In this document: piece by piece, positions 32,045 through 41,154 of the stretch
How the letters are laid out: every line of letters begins with the position of its first letter
Position numbering within the stretch: position 1 is the first letter of the stretch
From: RGIG8775 sp045612185
Lineage (GTDB): Bacteria; Bacillota; Clostridia; Oscillospirales; CAG-272
Assembly (NCBI GenBank): GCA_045612185.1
Contig: JAZKYO010000045.1
Span: 1-64,000 of the forward strand
Length of the DNA: 64,000 nucleotides
Reading direction: 5' to 3'
Program-made: the position numbers and the translations under genes
Notes under the pieces: generated by a model
What the model was told of the DNA's origin: nothing
What the model saw: the letters and a program-made list of their open reading frames with translations, nothing else
Database searches by the model: none

Positions 32045-34288
32045 ATGTTTGAAATTTTAAGAGATGAATTGCATGATTTTTATTTTCACGGTGATGCGGA
32101 GAGAGCCAAGGGTTTTTCGGATAAATGCTTTGCTATTATGAATGAGCGAGTATCCGACGGTATGAGCGTGACCGAGCAAAAGTTACTTCAATACGACGTA
32201 ATAGTTGAACAATTTGAGCCTACGCTATTCCGCCACACTCCGTATTTTTACGAAACAGGGGTTTTGACCTCTCTTTCTGACGGCGCGCGGTGGGCGAAGG
32301 GACATTCATTTACGCAGGCAAACGGATGGGTCTATAAAAGAAATCAGCATTTGTTTTCCAAGCAGGATGAGGAACTTTATAAGCTGAAAACGGCACAGGT
32401 GTCGGAAAAGCTCTATCTCGTTTGCGGGCCTTATAATGACACGTCTCAGCATTTCAACTTTAATAACCGTCCGTTTTTACAGATGGGTGCTGTCGGTATA
32501 TATGAGCGGGCAAAGTCAGAACTTGCAAACGCAAAAAATGATGATGAGAGGGAATTCCTTAATGCGGTTTGCCACGGTATGATCGCTCTTCGCCGAATGG
32601 CTGAGCGATTTGCACAAAAGGCTACTCAAATGCTTTCGGCAGAGAAGGAAGAAGCAGTACGAAAAAATCTTGAGCTGATTGCAAAGACCGCCGCACGCGT
32701 GCCGTGGAATGCCCCTGAGACTTTTTATGAGGCATTGGCGACTCTCGCGTTTCTCCGTACAGCAATAGGAACACTTGAGGGAGTCGGTCCCAATACATTC
32801 GGTAGGATAGACAAGGATCTGATATCCTTTTACCGCTCAGATATTGAAAAAAACATTATCACCCCCGATGAGGCATATGCGTTGATCTGTCAATTTTTGC
32901 TTATTTGGGACTGTCATTATGACCACGATATGCTGATGGAGGGTTATGCCGATCACGAGCTGGAAAACACCTACACTTTGGGCGGCTGTGACGACGAAGG
33001 CGCTCCGCTTTGCAATGAGCTTACTCTGATGTTTCTGCGTGCCACACGTGAAGAGAATATCATTTTCCCAAAAATAAAATGTCGATTCTCAAAAAATTCT
33101 CCAAAGGAATATTTTGATGAGATGAATATTGCTATCACCGGCGGAACAAGCACGGTGCTACTTCAAAATGACGATGCAACCATTCCTGCCTTGGTGCGTG
33201 CGGGCAGACCTATCGAAGAAGCTCGTGATTATTACGTATCGGGATGTTGGGGCATCGTTACAGCGCAGGAAAAATACGACCACGGAAGCTATACCAATCT
33301 GTTAAAGCCCTTTGAGTTTTCTTTGCACCGTCTTGACGACAAAATGAAGAATGTGGGGATTCGGTTCGAATGTTTTGACGGTTGCGAAAGCTTTGAAGAG
33401 CTTTACAAAAAGACGCTTTCCAATTGCGATAAGCTGTTGTCCGCTAAGCTTGACGTTCTTCGGCGCGGCGGTCAAATTTTTCACAAGGTAGACCGTTTTC
33501 CCATATTTTCCTCTACTCTCGAAGATTGTCTTGAAAACCGTAAGGATTTTACTATGGGCGGCGCAAGGTACAATGACGATTACCACCTGATGTTCGGACT
33601 TCCCAATATTGTGGATTCTTTGCTCGCAATCAGGGAATTGGTCTGGGAACAGAAGAAATATACGCTTGACGAGATATTGACCGCCGTGCGTACCAACTGG
33701 GTAGGATATGAGAATATACGCCTTGATGCGGTGCGCTGTCACGGTTGGGGGGATGGAAGCGAAGCCTCAACAGCGCTCGCCAACCGCTTTAATAACGACC
33801 TGTTTGCAATATGCCAAAAGTATAAGGGGACATATGGCGGCAAGGTACATATGGGACACTTGACTTATACGGAAATTCGTTTTTGGGGTGAGAAAACGCT
33901 GTCAACACCCGACGGACGAAAAAACGGTGAATACTTTGCGCAAGGGCTTACCCCCTCCCGACTTAAACGAATTCCTTGCGTTACCGACGTAATAAACAGT
34001 ATGGCGGCTTTGGATCCGTCTGCAATGGCGGCAGGCTCGGTGGTGAATGTTATTTTACCAAGCCGTATTCCGCTAGAGCAATGCGGTGCGTTTCTTCGCG
34101 CGGTCGCAAGGAGTGCGGTGCAATCGCATCAGCTCAACTGCACCAGCCGCGAGGAGCTTCTTGATGCGCAAAAGCACCCCGAAAAATATCCCAATCTTAT
34201 TGTACGTGTAACGGGTTTCTCGGCAAAATTCACCAGCCTGTCAAAGGAGTGGCAGGATGAGGTGATTTCGAGAAACTTTTATGTGTAA
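32045..34288 (+). CDS. Glycyl radical enzyme of the pyruvate formate-lyase superfamily (GRE1)
   Basis: 747 residues. Finger-loop Cys401 lies in VSGCWGIV and the radical Gly724 in RVTGFSAKF near the C terminus, both in the expected places. Glycyl radical dehydratases usually have Glu two residues after the Cys (GCxE); here it is Gly, so the reaction is probably not the usual diol or choline-type elimination. The family needs a radical-SAM activase to form the glycyl radical and is oxygen sensitive; no activase is in the window. AGGAGGT precedes the ATG at 32045. It sits in a sugar-degrading context with a divergent AraC gene and a broken GH3 gene 22 nt downstream. Confidence 0.85.
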   Translation: MFEILRDELHDFYFHGDAERAKGFSDKCFAIMNERVSDGMSVTEQKLLQYDVIVEQFEPTLFRHTPYFYETGVLTSLSDGARWAKGHSFTQANGWVYKRNQHLFSKQDEELYKLKTAQVSEKLYLVCGPYNDTSQHFNFNNRPFLQMGAVGIYERAKSELANAKNDDEREFLNAVCHGMIALRRMAERFAQKATQMLSAEKEEAVRKNLELIAKTAARVPWNAPETFYEALATLAFLRTAIGTLEGVGPNTFGRIDKDLISFYRSDIEKNIITPDEAYALICQFLLIWDCHYDHDMLMEGYADHELENTYTLGGCDDEGAPLCNELTLMFLRATREENIIFPKIKCRFSKNSPKEYFDEMNIAITGGTSTVLLQNDDATIPALVRAGRPIEEARDYYVSGCWGIVTAQEKYDHGSYTNLLKPFEFSLHRLDDKMKNVGIRFECFDGCESFEELYKKTLSNCDKLLSAKLDVLRRGGQIFHKVDRFPIFSSTLEDCLENRKDFTMGGARYNDDYHLMFGLPNIVDSLLAIRELVWEQKKYTLDEILTAVRTNWVGYENIRLDAVRCHGWGDGSEASTALANRFNNDLFAICQKYKGTYGGKVHMGHLTYTEIRFWGEKTLSTPDGRKNGEYFAQGLTPSRLKRIPCVTDVINSMAALDPSAMAAGSVVNVILPSRIPLEQCGAFLRAVARSAVQSHQLNCTSREELLDAQKHPEKYPNLIVRVTGFSAKFTSLSKEWQDEVISRNFYV

Positions 34289-34310
34289 AGAAATTCAAGG
34301 AGAATACCGT

Positions 34311-34605
34311 ATGAAGCAACTTAGAGAACTTAAATTTGAGGAGCTTACGGTAAAACAGAAGCTGGGCTTAGTAAACACTGTGGTTTTGAGTGCTGATTAC
34401 AGTGATGAAACCGAGGAATACGCTGTGAAGAAAATTCGCGACCATGCCGTTGGCGCGGTGTGGATACAATGGTCTCCTTTCAAAAAAGATGCTGGATATC
34501 GCGAGAAATTTGGGATTTGAGGGATTTTTCATCACCGACGATCTGGGGATGATGGGAATTTGGTTTAATTTGTTTTTATCCACATTTTTAACAAAAAAGT
34601 CTTGA
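34311..34605 (+). pseudogene. GH3 glycosidase remnant with internal deletion
   Basis: AAGGAG precedes ATG 34311. The front MKQLRELKFEELTVKQKLGL, then VKKIRDHAVGAVWIQW, resembles the N terminus of GH3 enzymes. The frame is then broken: in another frame from about 34480 it reads MLDIARNLGFEGFFITDDLG, MMGI, the conserved GH3 nucleophile region, about 150-200 residues later in an intact enzyme. After this the sequence is unrelated. Both a deletion and a frameshift are thus present. It follows GRE1 and was probably its operon partner. Confidence 0.75.
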
Positions 34606-34625
34606 TATTTAAAACGGTTTATTAT

Positions 34626-34838
34626 AAGGAAATATCATTTTTCCTTGAAGGTGACGCCGATTCTGTACGCAGACTTAATTTCACATCAAGAGAAGACGGT
34701 ACCTCTACACCCGCGCTCGTTCTTGGTACAGATGGGGCAACCTTTTCCACGTATCTTAATTATACCGATGTAAACCCCTGGGAAGTTGCTATGGAGTACG
34801 TTTCCACATGGCTTCACAGATGGGAGATCATCAAGCAG
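34626..34838 (+). pseudogene. Fragment of a fourth DNRLRE/agarase-like gene
   Basis: About 70 residues, including FFLEGDADSVRRLNFTSRED and NPWEVAMEYVSTWLHRWEII, match the junction between the last DNRLRE domain and the catalytic barrel of the 4545 protein (FYLEGSQDSVHRVKFYSKES; NPWEYAMENVSDWLNRWEVI). Both ends are cut; the right end is cut exactly where repeat R5 begins. Confidence 0.8.
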
Positions 34839-34975
34839 GGCGCAATACGACAGACGGTGTCTAAACAACACCGCCTGTCTTTTTTCTGTCCTCAAGCCGC
34901 ATTTCAGGCTCAAAATTTCCAAATTTGTGGAACTTTTATGGAACTTTCCACACCCCTATTATATCAAAAAAGAAT
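34839..34975. repeat. Dispersed intergenic repeat, copy R5 (short)
   Basis: Begins with GCGCAATACGACAGACGGTG, carries the GACAGACGGTGT terminator stem and T run, then the AAATTTGTGGAACTTTTATG segment. It interrupts the gene fragment at 34626-34838. Confidence 0.75.
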
Positions 34976-35056
34976 ATTCTAACGAAGGGGGCGGATCTCT
35001 TTATGCTTTCGCTGAAAACGCGTGTTCTGATGACATGTGATGATGAATCCAATGTC

Positions 35057-35845
35057 TCACCGTGAAAGCGGCGGTTCATAGCCAAGCCGTCGTTTGATTT
35101 CTCTCGTGCCGATTTTCAGCGTGGTGATCAACGTGGACTCAATTTCCTCAGGGAGCGGTTCGTTTTTTGCGGATACTTTCCATGCAATACCGAGGGCTCC
35201 CACACAGCTCTTTCCGCGAAACAAAGGGCTGGCAAAAGCGACGGTTTGATGGATGACAAGGCCATCCTTGATTCCTGTTGACACAATGGGTTGTCTGCGA
35301 ATGAAAGCGAGTTGCTTGAGCAGAGAGTCAAAATCGGTGACTTGAGACCAGTGTTCAGGATTGGGGGGACCGTGTCTTTCGTATATTTCTTTGATTTCAT
35401 TTTGTGGCATATGCGAAAGGAGTACGCGACCGGTGGCGGTGCGGTAGATATCATCGAGGAGGATTCGGGAATGTTCGGACAGGAGCTGTTGCTCAGTGTC
35501 CGCATAGTCGATGATAAATTTTTGTCCGCTTTGAATTACCGAAAGAATTACCGTGGCGTGGCTGTTCTGTTCCATCCAGCGTATGACGGGTCGGCAAAGA
35601 GCGATCAGCTCTTCTTCATAGCGTTTGAGGCGGGTCAGACAGTAGATTGCGGGTCCGAGAAGGTAACCTTTGGTTTGTGAGACACGAATCACATAGCCGT
35701 CATGGCAGAGTGTCTCCAGAATATGGGAGCAGGTGGGCTTCGGATACCCGGTTTTTTGCGCTATCTCCATTAGTGGCATAGGTTGTGAGGGGGTGTCGGA
35801 CAGCAGAGAAAGAATTTGCATGGCTTTTTGGACGGAATGGATCAT
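35057..35845 (-). CDS. IclR-family transcriptional regulator
   Basis: 262 residues: winged helix-turn-helix about 1-62 (SVQKAMQILSLLSDTPSQPM, IAQKTGYPKPTCSHILETL) and an IclR effector domain about 75-250 (IYRTATGRVLLSHMPQNEI, KDGLVIHQTVAFASPLFRGK). AAAGGAGG precedes the ATG. It is divergent from the beta-mannan operon at 36373-41144. A perfect palindrome beside the -35 box of that operon (36292-36308) is a good candidate operator, so it probably represses the operon until a sugar ligand binds. Confidence 0.92.
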   Translation of the reverse strand: MIHSVQKAMQILSLLSDTPSQPMPLMEIAQKTGYPKPTCSHILETLCHDGYVIRVSQTKGYLLGPAIYCLTRLKRYEEELIALCRPVIRWMEQNSHATVILSVIQSGQKFIIDYADTEQQLLSEHSRILLDDIYRTATGRVLLSHMPQNEIKEIYERHGPPNPEHWSQVTDFDSLLKQLAFIRRQPIVSTGIKDGLVIHQTVAFASPLFRGKSCVGALGIAWKVSAKNEPLPEEIESTLITTLKIGTREIKRRLGYEPPLSR

Positions 35846-35888
35846 GAAAGCCTCCTTTAAAAGATAAATGTTAAATTGGAATTTGGCG

Positions 35889-36171
35889 GTTAGCCTAAGT
35901 AGACTTGAACCGATAAGCCCGACGTCTATAAATTTTCGTGTCTTTGGGCGTCACTCGCCTTGAAAAGTCCGCACTTGTCTGCGGCTCACGTCACCCAAAT
36001 CCATCAAAAATTTATTAGACGGTGGGTGCACGCAGTTTATATCGAGCAAATATTTAGGATAGGCGAGATAAATTTTCGTAGCAATATGGGGATATTGCAA
36101 GGAAATTTACCGAAGCATATACAAATATTTGCCGATATAAACCTTATTGGTTCAAGTCCACTTAGGCTAGC
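35889..36171. mobile_element. Fold-back (MITE-like) element with nested inverted repeats
   Basis: The ends, 35889-35917 and 36143-36171, are inverted copies of one another over 29 bp with 3 mismatches. Inside, two further inverted-repeat arms fold separately: about 35918-35951 with 35989-36027, and about 36026-36050 with 36118-36143, the latter enclosing a hairpin around 36063-36112. No ORF of note. The whole can fold as a branched hairpin in DNA or RNA. It lies between the IclR gene and the operon that it probably controls. Confidence 0.65.
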
Positions 36172-36291
36172 TTGCACTTGAAAATGTCGAGCGAAAGCTT
36201 CCCGTCTGAGGGAGCCTTAATTGCGAGTTTGCAAGTGGTTAGATAAAGCTCGATCTTCCTTATTATACCACTTTTATTCTTCCGGGTCAAT

Positions 36292-36340
36292 ATTTCACAA
36301 TGTGAAATTTGTAGACAAATTGATTTGGGGATGATATAAT
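36292..36340 (+). promoter_or_regulatory. Promoter and candidate IclR operator of the beta-mannan operon
   Basis: ATTTCACA-A-TGTGAAAT (36292-36308) is a perfect palindrome ending 3 bp before TAGACA (36312-36317); after 17 bp comes TATAAT (36335-36340). A second palindrome AATTTG-TAGA-CAAATT (36306-36321) covers the -35 box. A repressor bound here would block RNA polymerase. Confidence 0.7.
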
Positions 36341-36372
36341 GGTGAAGAACGAGCAGAATAGAGGAGGAACAA

Positions 36373-37422
36373 ATGGACAAAAACGTATTTTCGGAGCGAC
36401 ACATGGGCGTGACCTTTGGTTTCTATGCCCAAAATGGATATTTTTCATCTCAAGAGGCGCGGGACGAGGTGGATGCCATTGCGGCGGCTGGCGCCAATTG
36501 GGTGGTTCTGGTGGTAACTGTCATGCAAGAGGATGCCCACGGCACGAGACAGTTCCGTGATTTTGTCAATACCCCCAATGATCTGGAGCTGAAGGAGATT
36601 ATTGATTATATACACAGCAAGGGGATTCATGTTCAGCTTCGTCCTATGCTGGAGTGTTTTGACGGTGAGGGGCGTCTCAGTATCAATTTTCTTCGTGACC
36701 GCGAGCGTATACCGGGGCACAAGTATGACCGCTGTTCCCGCTGGTTTGAGAGTATGACGGCTCGCTCGGTCTATTACGCGCGCATTGCCGAGATGACGGG
36801 CTGTGAGATGTATTGCCTTGATAGCGAGCTGGACCGTATTATCCGTTTCAATGATCAATGGAAAGATGTCATTCGACACGTGCGTCAGGTGTATTCAGGT
36901 GCGGTTACCTCTTGCCATACCATCCACACGGGTGTAATTGATTTTGAGAAAGAACTGGAGAACAAGGATCATTGGTTTTACCATCTGGATGCGCTTTCCA
37001 TCAGTGATTATATTAAGGCGGCAGATGTCGGCGGTTGTTCTGTCGAAGAAATGTCCGAATATATGAAGGGCGAGCGGGACAGGCTTCGTCGTATTGCTGA
37101 GATGTATGGCAAGCCCATACTCTTTGGTGAGATTGGATGCACCGCAGTACAGGGTGCGGCGTGCAATCCTTCCTCCTGGAGCATTGTAAGAGCTATCGAC
37201 GAGGATGAGCAGGCCAACTATTTGGAAGCGGTCATGCGAACCTTTGCCGATGAGCCTTGGTGGTACGGTATGTATTGGTGGAAATGGGAGGAGCATGTTG
37301 ACCGCCCGTGGAAGATCGATCCTGCCGTGGGCGATTGTGGCTTTACGGTGCGCGGCAAGAAGGCCGAGGGCGTGATGAGAAAATGGTACAAGGCACTTGG
37401 CGCAGGCGAAAAAATCAATTGA
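36373..37422 (+). CDS. GH113-like beta-mannanase/mannosidase (clan GH-A)
   Basis: 349 residues, a single TIM barrel. GVTFGFYAQNGYFSS at the start, GANWVVLVVTVMQEDAHGTR on strand 2, LKEIIDYIHSKGIHVQLRPM on strand 3, then likely acid/base Glu152 (LDSELD) and nucleophile Glu253 (GEIGCTAVQGAA). The EIGx..GA pattern resembles GH113. No signal peptide, so it acts on imported manno-oligosaccharides. It leads an operon with mannonate dehydratase and GH2 beta-mannosidase. GGAGGAAC precedes the ATG. A GH5-like assignment is possible. Confidence 0.65.
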   Translation: MDKNVFSERHMGVTFGFYAQNGYFSSQEARDEVDAIAAAGANWVVLVVTVMQEDAHGTRQFRDFVNTPNDLELKEIIDYIHSKGIHVQLRPMLECFDGEGRLSINFLRDRERIPGHKYDRCSRWFESMTARSVYYARIAEMTGCEMYCLDSELDRIIRFNDQWKDVIRHVRQVYSGAVTSCHTIHTGVIDFEKELENKDHWFYHLDALSISDYIKAADVGGCSVEEMSEYMKGERDRLRRIAEMYGKPILFGEIGCTAVQGAACNPSSWSIVRAIDEDEQANYLEAVMRTFADEPWWYGMYWWKWEEHVDRPWKIDPAVGDCGFTVRGKKAEGVMRKWYKALGAGEKIN

Positions 37423-37459
37423 TTTTTTCGGATAATGATATAAATCCAAGGAGAATAAT

Positions 37460-38407
37460 ATGATATTAACTGACTATTTACGTTCTGCCCCCGATATTAC
37501 TTGGGATATTGCTCTTCAATCCGGAGTAAATCATGGCGTTATACGTCTGCCCGAGGACGATGCTTTTGATCCTACTGATCTTTCTCAGGTAAAAGCTGTC
37601 ACCGACAGATTTTTGGCATGCGGCATTACTCCGCTTGTTGTTGAACCGCTTCCAAACGCTTTGCACGATCACATAAAAACGGGTGATGTGCTACGCGACG
37701 AGAGCATAGAGAAATTCATAAAGCTTATGGAAAATCTCAAAGAGACGACCGTCCACACGGTTTGCTTCAATTTTATGGCACACTACGGCTGGACAAGGAC
37801 GGCTGCTGAGCTTCCCGAACGCGGCGGTGCAAAGGTTACGGGCTTTAAGCTTGAAAATTTTGAGGCTGACCCAACCGTAATTTCCGCCGAAAGTATGTGG
37901 AACAACTACGAATATTTCATCAAAGCCGTTATTCCGTACGCCGAAAAATACGGAATAAAGCTTGCGCTTCATCCCGATGATCCGCCGCTTCCAAAACTCG
38001 GAGGCGTCGCACGAATATTTACCTCTCTTGACGCAATAAAAAAAGGAATAAATACAGTCGAATCGCAAAATTTGGGCGTAACGTTTTGCCAAGCCTGCTA
38101 CTATCTCATGGGCGAAGATCTCGAGCAAGCCGTAAAAGAGCTGGCAGACAAAATATTCTTTATTCATTTCAGAAACGTTCGCGGAAATAAGCTTGATTTT
38201 TCAGAAACATTCCACGACAACGGCGAGCTTAATATGGCAAGACTTATGAAAATATATATGGAAAACGGAATCAACGTTCCTATCCGTGTTGACCATGTGC
38301 CGACCCTTGCGGGCGAAACTGTCGGACAGGCAGGATATGACGCGCTCGGACGTTTGTTTGCAATAGGGTATCTCAAGGGTATTATTGAGTCACTAGAGAT
38401 CCGCTAA
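37460..38407 (+). CDS. uxuA: Mannonate dehydratase
   Basis: 315 residues matching UxuA: VCFNFMAHYGWTRT, LALHPDDPPLPKLGGV, GVTFCQACYY, FFIHFRNVRG, ETFHDNGELNM, and RVDHVPTLAG. The His, Cys, His and Asp of these motifs are the usual metal ligands. It converts D-mannonate to 2-keto-3-deoxygluconate. It is a little shorter than many UxuA proteins (about 350-390), losing mainly loop regions. Its place between a mannanase-like and a mannosidase gene suggests that the mannan or glycan contains uronic acid, or that mannose is first oxidised to mannonate by an enzyme elsewhere (inference). AAGGAG precedes the ATG. Confidence 0.88.
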   Translation: MILTDYLRSAPDITWDIALQSGVNHGVIRLPEDDAFDPTDLSQVKAVTDRFLACGITPLVVEPLPNALHDHIKTGDVLRDESIEKFIKLMENLKETTVHTVCFNFMAHYGWTRTAAELPERGGAKVTGFKLENFEADPTVISAESMWNNYEYFIKAVIPYAEKYGIKLALHPDDPPLPKLGGVARIFTSLDAIKKGINTVESQNLGVTFCQACYYLMGEDLEQAVKELADKIFFIHFRNVRGNKLDFSETFHDNGELNMARLMKIYMENGINVPIRVDHVPTLAGETVGQAGYDALGRLFAIGYLKGIIESLEIR

Positions 38408-38420
38408 AGGAGAATTTATA

Positions 38421-41144
38421 ATGCAGCTTAATCAGCCTTACTACATTGAGAAAAGAAAAAATAACGCCCACCTTTCACTTGACGGCGAATGGGAGTTTTG
38501 CTACACCGACACCGCGCAAGAGGAAATCGGAGCGCTTGACTTTAAGCACATCTCGAAAATTCCGTCAAGCGTATATTATTCGCTTTATCACGCAGGAATA
38601 CTTCCCGACCCGTATTACGGCACAAACAGCAAGCTATACCACTGGGTGGACGAAAAGGTTTGGTATTACAGAAAGCGCTTTAAGCTTAAACGCCCCGATT
38701 TTTTTGGAAACGCCTTTCTTTGCTTTGATGGAGTGGCGTATTATTCGAGAGTTTGGATAAACGGCACTTTGCTTGGCGACCACGAGGGAATGTTTGGCGG
38801 TCCTGCGTGCGATGTGCTTGAACATCTCAATCTTAACGGAGAAAACGAGATAACCGTTGAGGTTAAGGCGTGTAATTTTGGGAAAAAGAGCGAGCGTTAC
38901 GCTTGGAACGTAAAAGGCGAAAACCGAGAGATAGTGCCTTGGAATATCGCCCGCGACCACTTTACAAGTAACAACGATTTTATCGTTGTGGGGCTTTGGA
39001 ACAGCGTCCGTCTTGAGCTTGTGGAGAAGGTGCATATTTGCCGTCCGTATCTGTATACAGAGAGCATTGAAGGAGACGTTGCTCAGCTTAACTTTGAGGT
39101 TGAGATAGCCGATGGACAGGTTAAGGAGCTTTCGCCTTTTTCGGCGGCTACCGCCCCAAACGCCGATTACTGCCGAGCATTTGACACGGGGCTTACGGGG
39201 AGCGTCAAGAAATCCGCGGTGCGGATAGAAATAAAAATCTCCGACGGGGACGAGGTTGTCTACGATGAAGCCGAGGACGTACCGCTTTGCGACTTTGAAA
39301 AGCTTGGAATGGACGGCAGATTTTACGAGCTTCAGTTTTACCGCCGCAAAATAGAAATAAAAAATCCCAAGCTATGGTATCCCAACGGGCTTGGAGAACA
39401 GAATCTCTACGACGTTTCATTAAAGCTTGTGTGCGACGGAACCGTTTGCGACGAACACAGCTTCAAATTCGGTGTTCGCACTTTTACCGCTGACTATACC
39501 AAGGGTAACAAGTATCGCACGAGATGGGAAAAATTTCTTTTTTCGATAAACGGACGGGAGATATTCCTCAAAGGAATGAACTGGACTCCCATTGACTTTC
39601 TTTACGATATCACCCCCGACAGATACGAATGGTGTCTCACCATGGCTAAAAATGCGGGTATACAGCTAATACGTGTCTGGAATGGCGGTGGGATGCCCGA
39701 AACCGACAGATTTTACGAGCTTTGCGACAAGCTTGGACTGATGGTTTGGCAAGATTTGTTTGTAGCAAATATGAAAACGCCCAACTATCCCCAAGACGTT
39801 TTGGAATCTCAGACCTCTTATAATCTCTACCGAATACGTAACCACTGCTCACTTGTGATTTTGTGCGGAGGAAACGAGTTTAACCCTTACTCTCAAGGAA
39901 ACGCGGCAAGTATGTTCGTAATGGACAGAACTGTCCGCACCCTTGCCCCCGACAGAATTTTTCACTATACTACGGCGGACAAGGGCAGTGCCCACGTTTA
40001 TTTTGACATGGAGCCCGTGTGGTACAGACACAGATACAAGGAGCTTCCGTTTTTGGCTGAGTCGGGTATACACAGCTTCCCGAATTACAAAAGCATTAAA
40101 AAGCTTATAAGCAAAAGCGAAGCAGAAGGCTTCCTTCCCGACCTTTCAAGCGAGGAGTTTGGAAAGAACTATCCCGAGCTTCTTAATCATTTTTCGGAAT
40201 ACAAGCCCGACAGAGTACCCAGAATGACCGCGAGAATCTCGCAGATTACCGACATGAGAAACATAACCCTCGCTGAGCTTTGCGAAGCGTCTCACGTTCA
40301 GGTATACGAGTTTTACCAGACTATGATACAGGCAATGCGTGAGAACTATCCGCGTTGCGGCGGCGTTATGCCGTGGGTGTTCAAGCGTCCGTGGACCACG
40401 ACTGCGATACAAACGGTTGACGGCAACGACCTGCCCACATACGCTTACTATGCGGTGCAAAACGCCTACCGCCCAATAAACGTATGTCTTTGCCAGGAAT
40501 GGTCTGTTCTTGCACCGAACGAGGAAATTTCGTTACAGGTCAGGGTCTTTAATCAAAACGGTGCGGATTTGTCCGACACCGAAGTTGTTTTAACAGTTTA
40601 CCGCCCCGATTTTGAGGTGTTTGCCGAATATACCGACTCATACAAAGAATCAATTAATTTCGGTAAAATCAAGCTTGACGGCAGTTTTACAAATACTTGC
40701 TTTTTGATATGCGCCGACTTAAGAAAAAGCGGCAAATCGCTTGCGCGGTCGGTATATTTTAACAAATGCACGTCGCTCTTGCTTGACCCCAAGCTTTACC
40801 AAAGGTACAGAAGTCAGCCTACAGAAAACCTGCGGCTTGATGACGGTCCTTGGTTAAAGCCCTCAATAGCTTCGGCTAAAAAAGCCCTACTCAAGGCAGA
40901 GCGCATCAACGTCGGAAATGACGGAACGTACGATTTTGCGGAAATTTCCATAACAAATCTTTCAGACATTCCCGCGTATCCCGTGACTGTTGACCTTGAA
41001 GACGATGAAAAGCGATTTTTCCTTGACGACAATTTCATTTTGCTTAAAGGCGGAGAGGAAAAGACCGTGCGTCTTACCTGTTACGAAAAAGGCATTGGAA
41101 ATATACGAATCTCCCATTGGAACGGAAGTAACATAGTTATTTAA
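38421..41144 (+). CDS. GH2 beta-mannosidase
   Basis: 907 residues with the GH2 order: N-terminal jelly-roll (about 15-200, DGEWEFCYTD, VWINGTLLGDHEGMF, GLWNSVRLE), Ig-like domain (about 200-360), TIM barrel (about 361-700) and C-terminal sandwich domains. KGMNWTPIDF and IRVWNGGGMPE are typical of the beta-mannosidase branch; acid/base is Glu486 (CGGNEFN) and nucleophile Glu547 (LAESGIHSFPN). No signal peptide: cytoplasmic removal of mannose from oligosaccharides. 13 nt after the uxuA gene, with AAAGGAG upstream. Last gene of the operon; repeat R6 with a terminator begins 10 nt after the stop. Confidence 0.92.
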   Translation: MQLNQPYYIEKRKNNAHLSLDGEWEFCYTDTAQEEIGALDFKHISKIPSSVYYSLYHAGILPDPYYGTNSKLYHWVDEKVWYYRKRFKLKRPDFFGNAFLCFDGVAYYSRVWINGTLLGDHEGMFGGPACDVLEHLNLNGENEITVEVKACNFGKKSERYAWNVKGENREIVPWNIARDHFTSNNDFIVVGLWNSVRLELVEKVHICRPYLYTESIEGDVAQLNFEVEIADGQVKELSPFSAATAPNADYCRAFDTGLTGSVKKSAVRIEIKISDGDEVVYDEAEDVPLCDFEKLGMDGRFYELQFYRRKIEIKNPKLWYPNGLGEQNLYDVSLKLVCDGTVCDEHSFKFGVRTFTADYTKGNKYRTRWEKFLFSINGREIFLKGMNWTPIDFLYDITPDRYEWCLTMAKNAGIQLIRVWNGGGMPETDRFYELCDKLGLMVWQDLFVANMKTPNYPQDVLESQTSYNLYRIRNHCSLVILCGGNEFNPYSQGNAASMFVMDRTVRTLAPDRIFHYTTADKGSAHVYFDMEPVWYRHRYKELPFLAESGIHSFPNYKSIKKLISKSEAEGFLPDLSSEEFGKNYPELLNHFSEYKPDRVPRMTARISQITDMRNITLAELCEASHVQVYEFYQTMIQAMRENYPRCGGVMPWVFKRPWTTTAIQTVDGNDLPTYAYYAVQNAYRPINVCLCQEWSVLAPNEEISLQVRVFNQNGADLSDTEVVLTVYRPDFEVFAEYTDSYKESINFGKIKLDGSFTNTCFLICADLRKSGKSLARSVYFNKCTSLLLDPKLYQRYRSQPTENLRLDDGPWLKPSIASAKKALLKAERINVGNDGTYDFAEISITNLSDIPAYPVTVDLEDDEKRFFLDDNFILLKGGEEKTVRLTCYEKGIGNIRISHWNGSNIVI

Positions 41145-41154
41145 TGTTTTAATA

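Noticed and set aside
36172..36260. Hairpins (GCTTCCC/GGGAGCC and CACTTG/CAAGTG) after the fold-back element taken as a terminator or attenuator
   Set aside because: They lie upstream of the promoter at 36312, have no T tract and no leader peptide.
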